61,338 nucleotides of DNA from Lachnospiraceae bacterium (GTDB lineage: Bacteria; Bacillota; Clostridia; Lachnospirales; Lachnospiraceae): positions 1 through 61,338 of the forward strand of contig JAFTWX010000021.1 of NCBI GenBank assembly GCA_017465095.1, given 5' to 3'. Under the pieces are notes generated by a model. It did no database searches, was not told the origin of the DNA, and worked only from the letters and a program-made list of their open reading frames with translations. Made by a program: the position numbers and the translations under genes. Below, in pieces: positions 7,926 to 16,059 of the stretch. Within the stretch, counting starts at the first letter, position 1, and each line of letters opens with the position of its first letter.

Positions 7926-8810
7926 ATGGACGAATCCTGTAAACGCGTCAAAAATCAGTGGCATCCGGGATTTGCAGCAGCACTTCAATTGGAGTTTAGA
8001 GAAAACCGGGATGATTTAGAATTTGAGCAGGAGTATATGCTTGCGAAAAAGCCATTGCAGATGGATATGTTTATTGTGAAAAAAGATCCGGAAGCTAAGA
8101 TAGAAAATAAAATCGGAAGGTTCTTTCGAAAGTTTAATGTAATTGAGTACAAGTCGCCGGATGATGCCATGAATGTGCATGTTTATTATAAAGTGATGGC
8201 ATATGCGTGCCTGTATAAGGTGAGCAGTGAACACGAAGACGGCTATCGGCAGGAAGAGATGACCGTTACGTTGATCAGACAGCGTTATCCGGCAAAGTTA
8301 ATGAGACATCTGAAACAAAATGGGTGCGAAATTATCAGAGTTTATCCGGGGATTTACTACATATCCGGAAATGTGATGTTTCCTTTGCAGATAGTGGTGA
8401 CAAAGGATTTGGATGAAAAAGAGAATATATGGCTTCGCTCTATGTGCAATAATATTACAAAACAGGTGTATCTCGACCTGTTAAACGCAGTGGATGATAT
8501 GAATCCGGAAGAGCGCGAGTTGTATGGCGAAGCAGTTTTACATGTGGTGACAACTGCAAATGAAACGAGAATCATGGAATGGGAAAAGGAGGGATCCTAT
8601 ATGCAGTGTGAAGCGTTAAACAGAATTATGGCAGTGGAGTTTGAGAAAAGAAGAAAAGAAGCAATGCAGGAAGGCCGACAGGAAGGTCGACAGGAAGGCA
8701 GGGTGCTTGCTTATGCGGACATGGGACTTTCTGTGGAGGAAATTGCGAAGAAAGTTTTGCTGAGTACGGCAGAAATCATGGGAATACTTGCAGGAAATAA
8801 AGGGAAATAA
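7926..8810 (+). CDS. PD-(D/E)XK nuclease-family (Rpn/transposase-like) protein
   Basis: A 294-residue protein with a PD-(D/E)XK core: Asp47 in LQMDMFIV and Glu74/Lys76 in VIEYKSPDD. This resembles the PD-(D/E)XK transposase-like and Rpn-type proteins that occur in many copies in gut Clostridia; the real activity of this subgroup is poorly known. The C-terminus has a helical region with a three-fold QEGR repeat (about 249-259) and then a small helix-turn-helix-like tail (GLSVEEIAKKVLLSTAEIM), typical of the family. A strong ribosome site, AAGGAGG, precedes the ATG. It ends 13 nt before the isochorismatase-family gene. It may be a mobile or selfish gene, but no terminal repeats are visible. Confidence 0.75.
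   Translation: MDESCKRVKNQWHPGFAAALQLEFRENRDDLEFEQEYMLAKKPLQMDMFIVKKDPEAKIENKIGRFFRKFNVIEYKSPDDAMNVHVYYKVMAYACLYKVSSEHEDGYRQEEMTVTLIRQRYPAKLMRHLKQNGCEIIRVYPGIYYISGNVMFPLQIVVTKDLDEKENIWLRSMCNNITKQVYLDLLNAVDDMNPEERELYGEAVLHVVTTANETRIMEWEKEGSYMQCEALNRIMAVEFEKRRKEAMQEGRQEGRQEGRVLAYADMGLSVEEIAKKVLLSTAEIMGILAGNKGK
8667..8702 (+). repeat. Three tandem 12-bp repeats inside the PD-(D/E)XK gene
   Basis: The unit CAGGAAGGCCGA occurs three times in a row with a few changes (8667-8678, 8679-8690, 8691-8702). It encodes the QEGR repeats. Because 12 is a multiple of 3, slippage would change protein length without shifting the frame. Confidence 0.8.
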
Positions 8811-8823
8811 AAAGGAGAACAGA

Positions 8824-9357
8824 ATGGCCAAATTATTGATTGTAGTTGATATGCAGAAAGATTTTATTGACGGAGCGCTGGGAACGAAAGAAGCGGTTGC
8901 TATCGTGCCGAATGTGGTGCAGAAGATTAAGGAGTATGTGCAGCAGGGCGATAAGATTATTTTTACAAAGGATACGCATTTTGACGGGTATCTGGATACG
9001 CAGGAAGGCAGGAATCTTCCGGTAGAGCACTGTATAAAAGGGACCCCGGGGCACGAGATATGCAATGAGATAAAACAGATTGTTGATTTAGATGATTATA
9101 AAGTGTATGAAAAGCTGACCTTTGGTTCTTCGGAACTGGCCGGAGATTTGGCTGCCGGAATGTACAGCGATGCGGAGGAGATTACGTTGGTTGGACTTTG
9201 CACCGACATTTGTGTGATTTCCAATGCAATGCTCTGCAAGACATTTTTGACAGAGACACCGGTTTGCGTTGCAGCTGATTGTTGCGCAGGGGTAACTCCG
9301 GAAAGTCATAACAATGCATTAAAAGCGATGGAAATGTGTCAGATTAAAATTGTGTAA
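8824..9357 (+). CDS. Isochorismatase-family cysteine hydrolase (nicotinamidase-like)
   Basis: A 177-residue cytoplasmic hydrolase. The ATG at 8824 is chosen over an upstream in-frame codon because AAAAGGAG sits 6-7 nt before it and the protein then starts at the first strand, AKLLIVVDMQKDF. The Asp-Lys-Cys triad is Asp9, Lys97 and Cys130 (VGLCTDICV), with a cis-peptide position just before the cysteine. In nicotinamidases these residues deamidate nicotinamide to nicotinate for NAD salvage. Metal ligands typical of true nicotinamidase appear around DTHFDGYLDT but are not a clear match, so a related amidase is possible. It follows the PD-(D/E)XK gene closely, by position only. Confidence 0.82.
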   Translation: MAKLLIVVDMQKDFIDGALGTKEAVAIVPNVVQKIKEYVQQGDKIIFTKDTHFDGYLDTQEGRNLPVEHCIKGTPGHEICNEIKQIVDLDDYKVYEKLTFGSSELAGDLAAGMYSDAEEITLVGLCTDICVISNAMLCKTFLTETPVCVAADCCAGVTPESHNNALKAMEMCQIKIV

Positions 9358-9416
9358 ATCCCGAAGATGTGTTATGATGGAATGACCGAGTAAGTCAATG
9401 TGATGAGGGATTTTCA

Positions 9417-10019
9417 ATGAATGACAAATTTTTTAATCTAAAAAGAGAAAAACAGGACCGGTTTATCAATGCATCCTTAAAGGTTTTTTCCGAAAACGGA
9501 TATCAGAAGGCAAGTACGGATGATATCGTGCGGGAAGCCGGTATTTCCAAGGGACTTTTGTTCCACTATTTCGGAAGTAAGCAAGGACTTTATGAGTTTG
9601 TGTATAATTACAGCACCAAAGTGCTTATGATGGAGTATTCGGACAATGTTCCGCTTTTCCAGACGGACTTTTTCGAGTTGCAGAAGCAGATTGAGGTGGC
9701 GAAGCGAAATGTTATGGTGTCCTATCCGTATATGAATGTTTTTGTCAATCAGGCGTTCCGTGAGGAGAGCAAGGATGTGCTGGATGTGGTTGCGGACAGT
9801 ATGGATCGGTATTCGGCGGGGCTTGCAGAAATATATGCAAAGGCAGATATCTCCAAATTTAAAGAGGGCGTTGATCCTTCGGCTATATTGAAGATGTGTA
9901 TTTTTGTGGCGGACGGGGTTCTCAACGAGCAGTTTAAAAAAGGAAAAGTGGACTCGGAAGCATATTATGCGGAAGTGGAAACATACCTGGAGTTATTAAA
10001 GGCTAACTTATACAAATAA
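9417..10019 (+). CDS. TetR/AcrR-family transcriptional regulator
   Basis: A 200-residue repressor-type protein. The N-terminal DNA-binding domain has the TetR pattern: ASLKVFSENGYQKASTDDIV (about 20-39), then the recognition helix AGISKGLLFHYFGSKQGLYE. The rest is an all-helical ligand-binding and dimer domain with no recognisable ligand class. The target is unknown: neighbours are a hydrolase upstream in the same direction and, after a shared terminator, a DUF6062-like gene on the other strand. A -10-like TATGAT lies within the 59-nt gap upstream, so it may have its own promoter. Confidence 0.88.
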   Translation: MNDKFFNLKREKQDRFINASLKVFSENGYQKASTDDIVREAGISKGLLFHYFGSKQGLYEFVYNYSTKVLMMEYSDNVPLFQTDFFELQKQIEVAKRNVMVSYPYMNVFVNQAFREESKDVLDVVADSMDRYSAGLAEIYAKADISKFKEGVDPSAILKMCIFVADGVLNEQFKKGKVDSEAYYAEVETYLELLKANLYK

Positions 10020-10037
10020 ACAATGAAAAAAAAAGAA

Positions 10038-10078
10038 AGTGCTGTCAGCGTGAATGTACACGGACAGCACTGTTTTTA
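10038..10078. terminator. Bidirectional terminator between tetR-type and DUF6062 genes
   Basis: AGTGCTGTC (10038-10046) pairs with GACAGCACT (10063-10071); an inner CGTG/CACG pairing (49-52 with 59-62) extends the stem. An A-rich run lies to the left and GTTTTTATTT to the right, so it can stop both converging transcripts. It slightly overlaps the stop region of the minus-strand gene. Confidence 0.8.
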
Positions 10079-10837
10079 TTTCGATTGCTGATAAACGGGA
10101 TCGGCCGGATAGCCGCCGCGGAGCTTTTGCATACCGCGCTGAACAGCATCCTTTGAGTTTTTCCAATCGGCGTCTTTGTTGCGATAATCATATTTTTCGA
10201 TGAGCCATGCAACATCCTCGCCGACACGTTTGAGGTTCTCCTGCATCTGGGTGAGAATCAGGTCGTAGAACTCATCCTTTTGCTTGTCGGAAAGCTCGTA
10301 CTGGGCGCGCTGGCAGACATCGCCGAAATGGTGCAGGCAGAAGCCTTTGCTTTCTTCTATCATCCGTTTCATTTCGCCGTCTTTTTTGTACATAAAGAAA
10401 AAGGTATCCAGATAGCGTTCGTAGGTTTTTGCAAAATTGTTGCAGATATAGCAGGATGCTTCTTTTTCTTTGACCCAGTTGCTGATGGAATTGTCCGGTG
10501 CATCTGATTTCTTGATGCGGTTCATCAGGGAAACTTTACCCGGAGCAAACATTTTAATCTGGCCTTCCAGTTCTTTTTGCATCTGAAGATAGTGGGTTTT
10601 CAGTATCCATGCATTGCCCAGTGCGTTACCGTAGTCAAACATTTTTTTAAAGTGTGTGCGACAGAAGCCTGCTTTGTCTGTCATTTCGCGCATATCACTT
10701 TCCATGTAGGAGGCGCTGGAGCCGAGTACAAGATCGAGAAGGTCCCGCTCAACCTCACGTTCCACATAACAGAACGGACACTCATCGTGTGCGTTGAAGG
10801 CATCGGTTAACGGTATGGTATATAAAGTTTCTTTCAT
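10076..10837 (-). CDS. DUF6062-like cysteine-motif protein
   Basis: A 253-residue soluble protein. It has two Cys pairs, CPFC near residue 20 and CYIC near 130, each followed about 40 residues later by a Cys-x-x-His motif (FCRTHFKKM and FCLHHFGDV). The halves therefore look like an internal duplication of a putative metal-binding unit. This pattern fits proteins annotated as DUF6062 in Clostridia, whose function is unknown. The remainder is helical and charged. It stands alone on the minus strand, with a ribosome site-like GAGGAAAA before the start. Confidence 0.7.
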   Translation of the reverse strand: MKETLYTIPLTDAFNAHDECPFCYVEREVERDLLDLVLGSSASYMESDMREMTDKAGFCRTHFKKMFDYGNALGNAWILKTHYLQMQKELEGQIKMFAPGKVSLMNRIKKSDAPDNSISNWVKEKEASCYICNNFAKTYERYLDTFFFMYKKDGEMKRMIEESKGFCLHHFGDVCQRAQYELSDKQKDEFYDLILTQMQENLKRVGEDVAWLIEKYDYRNKDADWKNSKDAVQRGMQKLRGGYPADPVYQQSK

Positions 10838-11012
10838 GAATGTTTTCCTCGCTTTTTTTAGGCTTAGATTTCTATTAACAGTTTAGCGGTGCGGGGAAGA
10901 AAAGGCAAGGAGAAATCCAGGAAAAGGGTGCAAAATCCGGAAAGATGTGATAGAATCAAATTCGGCGACTGCGTGGCAGGAAAGGTGCAGTGCCCGATAA
11001 GGAGAAAAAGAG

Positions 11013-11516
11013 ATGGAATATTGGGATATTTACGATAAAAACAAGCGGAAGACAGGGCGTCTCATGAAAAGAAATGACTGGTGTCTCAAAGATGACGAGT
11101 ATCATTTGACGGTGCTGGGAGTTGTGGTGAGACCGGACGGCAAATTTTTGATTACACAGCGTGTCATGACAAAGGCGTGGGCACCGGGCTGGTGGGAAGT
11201 GTCCGGCGGTGCTGCCATGGCCGGGGAGGAGTCGCGCGATGCGGTGATTCGCGAGGTGAAAGAAGAGACAGGACTGGACGTTTCCGGCTGCGCGGGCGGC
11301 TATATGTTTTCTTATCACAGAGAAAATCCGGGGGAGGGCGATAACTATTTCGTGGATATTTATCGCTTTGAGCTCGATTTTGATGAGAGTGATTTGTGTC
11401 TGCAGGAGGCAGAGACAGCGGGATATAAGCTGGCAACTGCGGAGGAAATCAAAGAACTGGCTTCGCAGGGGATTTTCCTCCACTATGACAGCATCAAGGA
11501 TGTTTTTGTGTTGTAA
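11013..11516 (+). CDS. NUDIX hydrolase
   Basis: A 167-residue cytoplasmic protein with a complete Nudix box, from GGAAMAGEE to REVKEETGL (about residues 66-90), fitting Gx5Ex7REUxEExGU. It opens like the IPP isomerase/YfcD-like subgroup (EYWDIYDKNKRKTGR), whose members hydrolyse nucleoside diphosphate derivatives or act on isoprenoid-like diphosphates; the substrate cannot be fixed from sequence. The ribosome site AAGGAG lies before the ATG. It converges with hydE with only 2 nt between the stop codons. Confidence 0.9.
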   Translation: MEYWDIYDKNKRKTGRLMKRNDWCLKDDEYHLTVLGVVVRPDGKFLITQRVMTKAWAPGWWEVSGGAAMAGEESRDAVIREVKEETGLDVSGCAGGYMFSYHRENPGEGDNYFVDIYRFELDFDESDLCLQEAETAGYKLATAEEIKELASQGIFLHYDSIKDVFVL

Positions 11517-11518
11517 AG

Positions 11519-12562
11519 TCAGCTCCGGATTACATTACCGATATCGGTTACCGGCCGGTAACCGGCTGAGCGGATGTATTGATTTAAATCACTGCTGCAC
11601 TGGGCGGATTCCTCCCCGGTGCAGTTTTTGTTTTCATACAAATCATAAAGTTTGCGTACGCTTACCGGAGAAAGATTCGGCATCACGACATTGGCACCTG
11701 CCTTCAGTCCGAGCTCGCGGCCGTTTGGTGCGATTGTGCTCAGCGCCGTAGTGGCAGGAAGAAGCACGTGCGGGAACATGAGGCGCAGGATGGCTAAGAG
11801 GCGTACTGTCAGGGATAGGCTTCCGTTTTCGCGGTCGGCAAACGGAGTCTGCGCATGGCGGATAAAAGGTCCGATGCCAATCATATCAGGGTCCAGTTTC
11901 TGCAGAAAACGAAGATCGGCAACAATATCCTCAAGCGTTTGATTCGGTGCACCGACCATAAAACCTGCACCGACCTGATAGCCGATCTGTTTTAAGTCAA
12001 AAAGACACTGTTTTCTTGTATGCAGAGACAGGTTGTCCGGATGCAACTTTCGATACAGTGTGTCGGAGGCTGCCTCGTGACGGAGCAGATATCTGGTGGC
12101 ACCTGCGTTGTAATACGCCAGGTAGCTTTCTTTTGATTTCTCGCCGACAGACAAAGTGACGGCACAATCCGGGTAGAGGGTGTGAATCGATGAAATGATA
12201 TCACAGAGAATTTCGTCCGTAAAATAAGCATCTTCGCCGCTTTGCAATACAAAGGTGCGCATACCGATTGCATAGCCTTCGGCGCAGCAGGAAAGAATTT
12301 CCTCTTTGGAGAGGCGATAGCGGACAGCGGACCGGTTGCAGGAACGGATACCGCAGTAGTAACAATTGTTTTTGCAATAGTTGCTGAATTCAATCAGTCC
12401 GCGGATAAAAACCCGGTCTCCGTAAATCTGTCTGCGCACGCGGTCAGCATAGGAGAATAACAGCGAATCAAAGGCATCCGTCGCAAGGAGCGCAAGAAAT
12501 TCTTCGTCGCTGAGAGTATGGGTCTCATATAGTTTTTTTACGGTATGTTCTGAAAGTTTCAT
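11519..12562 (-). CDS. hydE: [FeFe]-hydrogenase maturation radical SAM protein HydE
   Basis: A 347-residue radical S-adenosylmethionine enzyme. The cluster-binding motif CKNNCYYC gives Cys63, Cys67 and Cys70, followed by Gly71 as in HydE and BioB-like enzymes. Later motifs fit HydE: LQSGEDAYFT, LSVGEKS, LLRHE and GAGFMVGAPNQT. HydE acts with HydG and HydF to build the 2Fe subcluster of [FeFe]-hydrogenase, so the organism probably makes hydrogen. HydF and HydG are not in the window. It converges with the NUDIX gene and is divergent from addB. Confidence 0.9.
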   Translation of the reverse strand: MKLSEHTVKKLYETHTLSDEEFLALLATDAFDSLLFSYADRVRRQIYGDRVFIRGLIEFSNYCKNNCYYCGIRSCNRSAVRYRLSKEEILSCCAEGYAIGMRTFVLQSGEDAYFTDEILCDIISSIHTLYPDCAVTLSVGEKSKESYLAYYNAGATRYLLRHEAASDTLYRKLHPDNLSLHTRKQCLFDLKQIGYQVGAGFMVGAPNQTLEDIVADLRFLQKLDPDMIGIGPFIRHAQTPFADRENGSLSLTVRLLAILRLMFPHVLLPATTALSTIAPNGRELGLKAGANVVMPNLSPVSVRKLYDLYENKNCTGEESAQCSSDLNQYIRSAGYRPVTDIGNVIRS

Positions 12563-12675
12563 CGGTTTACCTCTCTCGTTTCTGAACTAATCATATCGGT
12601 GGAAAATAGGATTGTCAAGGAGGCGTGTGTGAGGGTAAAATAGAAGTGCAGATAAAAAACGGGAGTAATATTTTT

Positions 12676-15600
12676 ATGGGTTTGCAGTTTGTGTTTGGCG
12701 GCTCGGGAGCCGGAAAAAGTACAAAAGTATATGACAAAGTAATCAGACAGTCCATGGAGCATCCGGAGAAGAAATATTTTATTATGGTTCCGGATCAGTT
12801 TACTATGTCCACACAGAAGGAACTGTGTCAGGCACATCCCCATGGCGGTATTCTGAATATTGATGTTCTCAGCTTTTCCAGACTAACGCATCGGGTTGCG
12901 GAGGAAGTGGGAAGAAAGCAGAGGGTGATTTTGGATGATACCGGGAAAAATCTTGTGCTGCGCAAAGTTGCCATGGAGAAGGAAGAGCAGCTGGTTCTTC
13001 TTCGGGAAAAGGTAAAGAGACCGGCCTATATCCATGAAGTGAAGTCCATGATTTCTGAGTTTTACCAGTACGATATTCATCAGAAAGACATGGAGGAGAT
13101 GATTGCACAGGCGGAGGGGAAAGGTGCCCTTGCGTGGAAAATGCAGGATCTGAAAGTGCTTTATGACGGATTCTCCCAATATATCAAAGAGAAATTTATT
13201 ACGACGGAGGAAGCCTTGGAGGAGCTGTGTGCCATGATTCCGCGTTCGGCATTGTTGCGCCAGAGTGTGGTTGTGTTTGACGGATTTACGGGCTTTACTC
13301 CGATTCAGAACCGGGTTCTTCTGCAGCTCATGCAGGTGGCGGAGGAAGTGATTGTCACCCTGTGTGCAGACGGGCCGGAGGATATAGAACAGGGCGCATC
13401 CGAGCAGAGTTTGTTTGCTCTGTCGGAAAAGACATATCGCACATTGGTACGCATGGCAAAGGAGCATGAAATTGCCGTGCGGGACAATATTTATATTACA
13501 GAGCGGCCGGTGAAACGGTATGAGGGCAACCCGCCGATGGCGTTTCTTGAAGCGAATCTGTTCCGCCACAACCGCAGCGTCTATGAGGAAGAGCAGAACG
13601 CCATATCTGTGTGGGAGGCGGATAATCCGGTTTCCGAAGTGCAGAGAGTCTGCGTGGAGATTAAACGGCTCATTCGTGAGGAAGGGCTTTGTTACAGGGA
13701 TATCGCGGTAGTGACCGGCGACGGGGAGCGGTATGCCCATTTGTTTGAGATGGAGTTTGCGCGTTACGGAATTCCGTTTTTTATGGATCAGAACAGGGGC
13801 GTTGCATTTCACCCGCTGGCAGATTATTTGAAAAATGCGTTGGCAATTCAAAAGGAACATTTTTCTTACGAAAGTGTGATGCGCTTCCTGCGGAGTGGAT
13901 TCAGCAGCCTTTCGGAGGATGAAATTGACCGGCTTGATAACTATGTCCGTCGCTTCGGAATCCGCGGAAGAAAAGCCTATGAGACAGATTTTGCATATGC
14001 GGACGAAGCAGCAGGAATAAATGAAATTCGAGAAAAATTCATGGAAGAGCTTGCTCCGGTTTTGGTTTCCTGCCGGACGGCAAAGGAATATGCAATGGCT
14101 GTTTTTGAACTTTGCAGAAAGAATCATCTTCAGGCAAAGTGCAATGCATATGCGGCTTATTTTGAAAAGACGGGCGAAGCGTCAAAGGCAAAAGAGTACG
14201 AAAAGATTTATCCTGCTTGTATGGATTTGCTCAATCAGATTTACGAACTGATCGGTGAGGATGAGCTGGAGGCGGCGGAATTTCTGGCTGTTTTTGAAGC
14301 GGGAATTTCAGAAATACAAATCGGAACGATACCGCAGAATGTGGATCGTGTCGTGGTCGGTGATATTGAGAGAACCAGGCATCAAAAGGTCCGTATGCTG
14401 TTTTTTATGGGAGTCAACGATGGCGTGATTCCGGGAAACGGCGGGGGCGGAGGTCTTTTGTCCGATATGGAACGTCGTTTTTATATGGAACTGGGCAGAG
14501 AGCTTGCGCCGACACCGCGGCAGAAAATATTTGAGCAGAGACTTTATTTATATCAGAATATGACCAAGCCGCTGGACAGGCTTTACCTTTCGTATTGCAA
14601 AGTGGACGGCGCCGGAAAGAGCTGTCTTCCGTCCTATTTGATTCGCGTGATTTGCGGAATGTACCCGGGGCTTTCGGTTGAGAATGTATCGGTACAGGAT
14701 GTTGATACGTTTGCGGGAATTGCAACGTACGAGGATGGTTTGGATGATTTTGCGGAGGTAATGCGAAGCTACCTGAACAGGGAGGAGAGCGGCGAGCGGG
14801 AGAAAAAAACGGAATCCAAGATGCGGATTCTCAGCCATGCATACGGCGAGGATGAAAATGCGAAGCTGATCCGGGAGGCTGCCCTTGCGACTTATGACTA
14901 TGTTCCGCTTTCTGACATGGCTGCGGAACTGCTCTACCGCGACAGAAATAAGGGAAGTGTCAGCCGCTTGGAGCTTTTTGCATCCTGCGCGTACGCACAT
15001 TTCCTGCGCTATGGCCTGGAGCTGAAAGAGCAGGAAGAGTTTGATTTCGAAGCCATGGATTTCGGTATTATATATCACCATGTGATGGAGCGTCTGTCCG
15101 TGGGACTGCGCCAGCTCGGCGTCCGGTTTGCGCAGGCGCCGGAGAGCGTGGTGGAAGAGCTGGTGGACAAAGCGCTGGATGATTATGCACAGGAATACGG
15201 CGGCCGGATTCTGCACAGCAGTGCGCGAAATGAGCACCGTATCGGACAGATGAAAAAAGTAGTTATGCAGAGTGTTTCTGCCATGCAGTATCAGTTGTCC
15301 AAAGGTAATTTTGAACCGACATGGTTTGAACGGGGATTTCAATTGAAAGGTGATTTTCCGCTGGTCGGCAAGGTGGACCGTATCGATCTTTGCCGTGAGG
15401 ATGGAAAGACCTATATTAAGATTATTGATTATAAATCAGGCAACCGGAAATTCAGTCTGGAGGAGCTGTATCACGGACTTTCCCTTCAGCTTCCGGCTTA
15501 TATGAATGCAGCGGTCAGAATGCTGGAAGAAAAAGAGCCGGAGAATAAGGCGGTGCCAGCATCGATGCTTTACAGCCGTCTGCAAAATCCGTTGGTGGAC

Positions 15601-16059
15601 GACGGTGTAAAAGATGTGGAGCATGAGTTGCACAAAGAGATGCGTCCGGAAGGACTTACGTGTGATTCCGACAATGTAATCCGGCTGATAGACAGCGAAT
15701 TGTCCGGTCATTCGGATGTGATTCGTGTGGCGAAAAATAAAGACGGAAGTCTTTCGAAGACATCGCAGACGGTGTCGGAGGAGATGTTTGATCTCGTGCT
15801 CAAATATACCGACCTGAAAATGGAACAGCTTATGAAGGAAATTTCACAGGGTGAAATTGCGGTCAATCCGATGCATTTGCAGAAGGATAAAAATGACAGC
15901 TGTACCTACTGCAGTTACCGTGGAATTTGCCGGATGGACCCGCGCATACCGGGATTTGCAGTGAGAGAAATGCAGAGTATGTCAGAGGAACAAATAGAGG
16001 AGGAAATGCGTCATGGAGTTTACGCCGAAACAGCAGGAAGTCATAACGACGAGAAATAG
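12676..16059 (+). CDS. addB: AddAB helicase-nuclease, subunit AddB
   Basis: A protein of about 1127 residues and half of the AddAB enzyme that resects double-strand breaks and stops at Chi-like sites. The Walker A motif GGSGAGKST is at residues 8-16. A RecB-like nuclease core near the C-terminus shows IIDYKSG, and an iron-sulphur cluster is built from an early Cys in SCAYAHFLRYG plus the terminal CTYCSYRGIC. The ATG at 12676 is chosen because the protein then starts right at the first strand and GGGAG lies about 10 nt before; a GTG at 12625 is in frame but sits too close to its AAGGAGG. It overlaps addA by 47 nt. Confidence 0.93.
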   Translation: MGLQFVFGGSGAGKSTKVYDKVIRQSMEHPEKKYFIMVPDQFTMSTQKELCQAHPHGGILNIDVLSFSRLTHRVAEEVGRKQRVILDDTGKNLVLRKVAMEKEEQLVLLREKVKRPAYIHEVKSMISEFYQYDIHQKDMEEMIAQAEGKGALAWKMQDLKVLYDGFSQYIKEKFITTEEALEELCAMIPRSALLRQSVVVFDGFTGFTPIQNRVLLQLMQVAEEVIVTLCADGPEDIEQGASEQSLFALSEKTYRTLVRMAKEHEIAVRDNIYITERPVKRYEGNPPMAFLEANLFRHNRSVYEEEQNAISVWEADNPVSEVQRVCVEIKRLIREEGLCYRDIAVVTGDGERYAHLFEMEFARYGIPFFMDQNRGVAFHPLADYLKNALAIQKEHFSYESVMRFLRSGFSSLSEDEIDRLDNYVRRFGIRGRKAYETDFAYADEAAGINEIREKFMEELAPVLVSCRTAKEYAMAVFELCRKNHLQAKCNAYAAYFEKTGEASKAKEYEKIYPACMDLLNQIYELIGEDELEAAEFLAVFEAGISEIQIGTIPQNVDRVVVGDIERTRHQKVRMLFFMGVNDGVIPGNGGGGGLLSDMERRFYMELGRELAPTPRQKIFEQRLYLYQNMTKPLDRLYLSYCKVDGAGKSCLPSYLIRVICGMYPGLSVENVSVQDVDTFAGIATYEDGLDDFAEVMRSYLNREESGEREKKTESKMRILSHAYGEDENAKLIREAALATYDYVPLSDMAAELLYRDRNKGSVSRLELFASCAYAHFLRYGLELKEQEEFDFEAMDFGIIYHHVMERLSVGLRQLGVRFAQAPESVVEELVDKALDDYAQEYGGRILHSSARNEHRIGQMKKVVMQSVSAMQYQLSKGNFEPTWFERGFQLKGDFPLVGKVDRIDLCREDGKTYIKIIDYKSGNRKFSLEELYHGLSLQLPAYMNAAVRMLEEKEPENKAVPASMLYSRLQNPLVDDGVKDVEHELHKEMRPEGLTCDSDNVIRLIDSELSGHSDVIRVAKNKDGSLSKTSQTVSEEMFDLVLKYTDLKMEQLMKEISQGEIAVNPMHLQKDKNDSCTYCSYRGICRMDPRIPGFAVREMQSMSEEQIEEEMRHGVYAETAGSHNDEK

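Noticed and set aside
7926..8810. Insertion sequence around the PD-(D/E)XK gene
   Set aside because: No terminal inverted repeats or target-site duplication could be seen on either side.
12883..14127. 414-codon minus-strand frame inside addB
   Set aside because: It is antisense to a clear AddB sequence, with no ribosome site or family signature.
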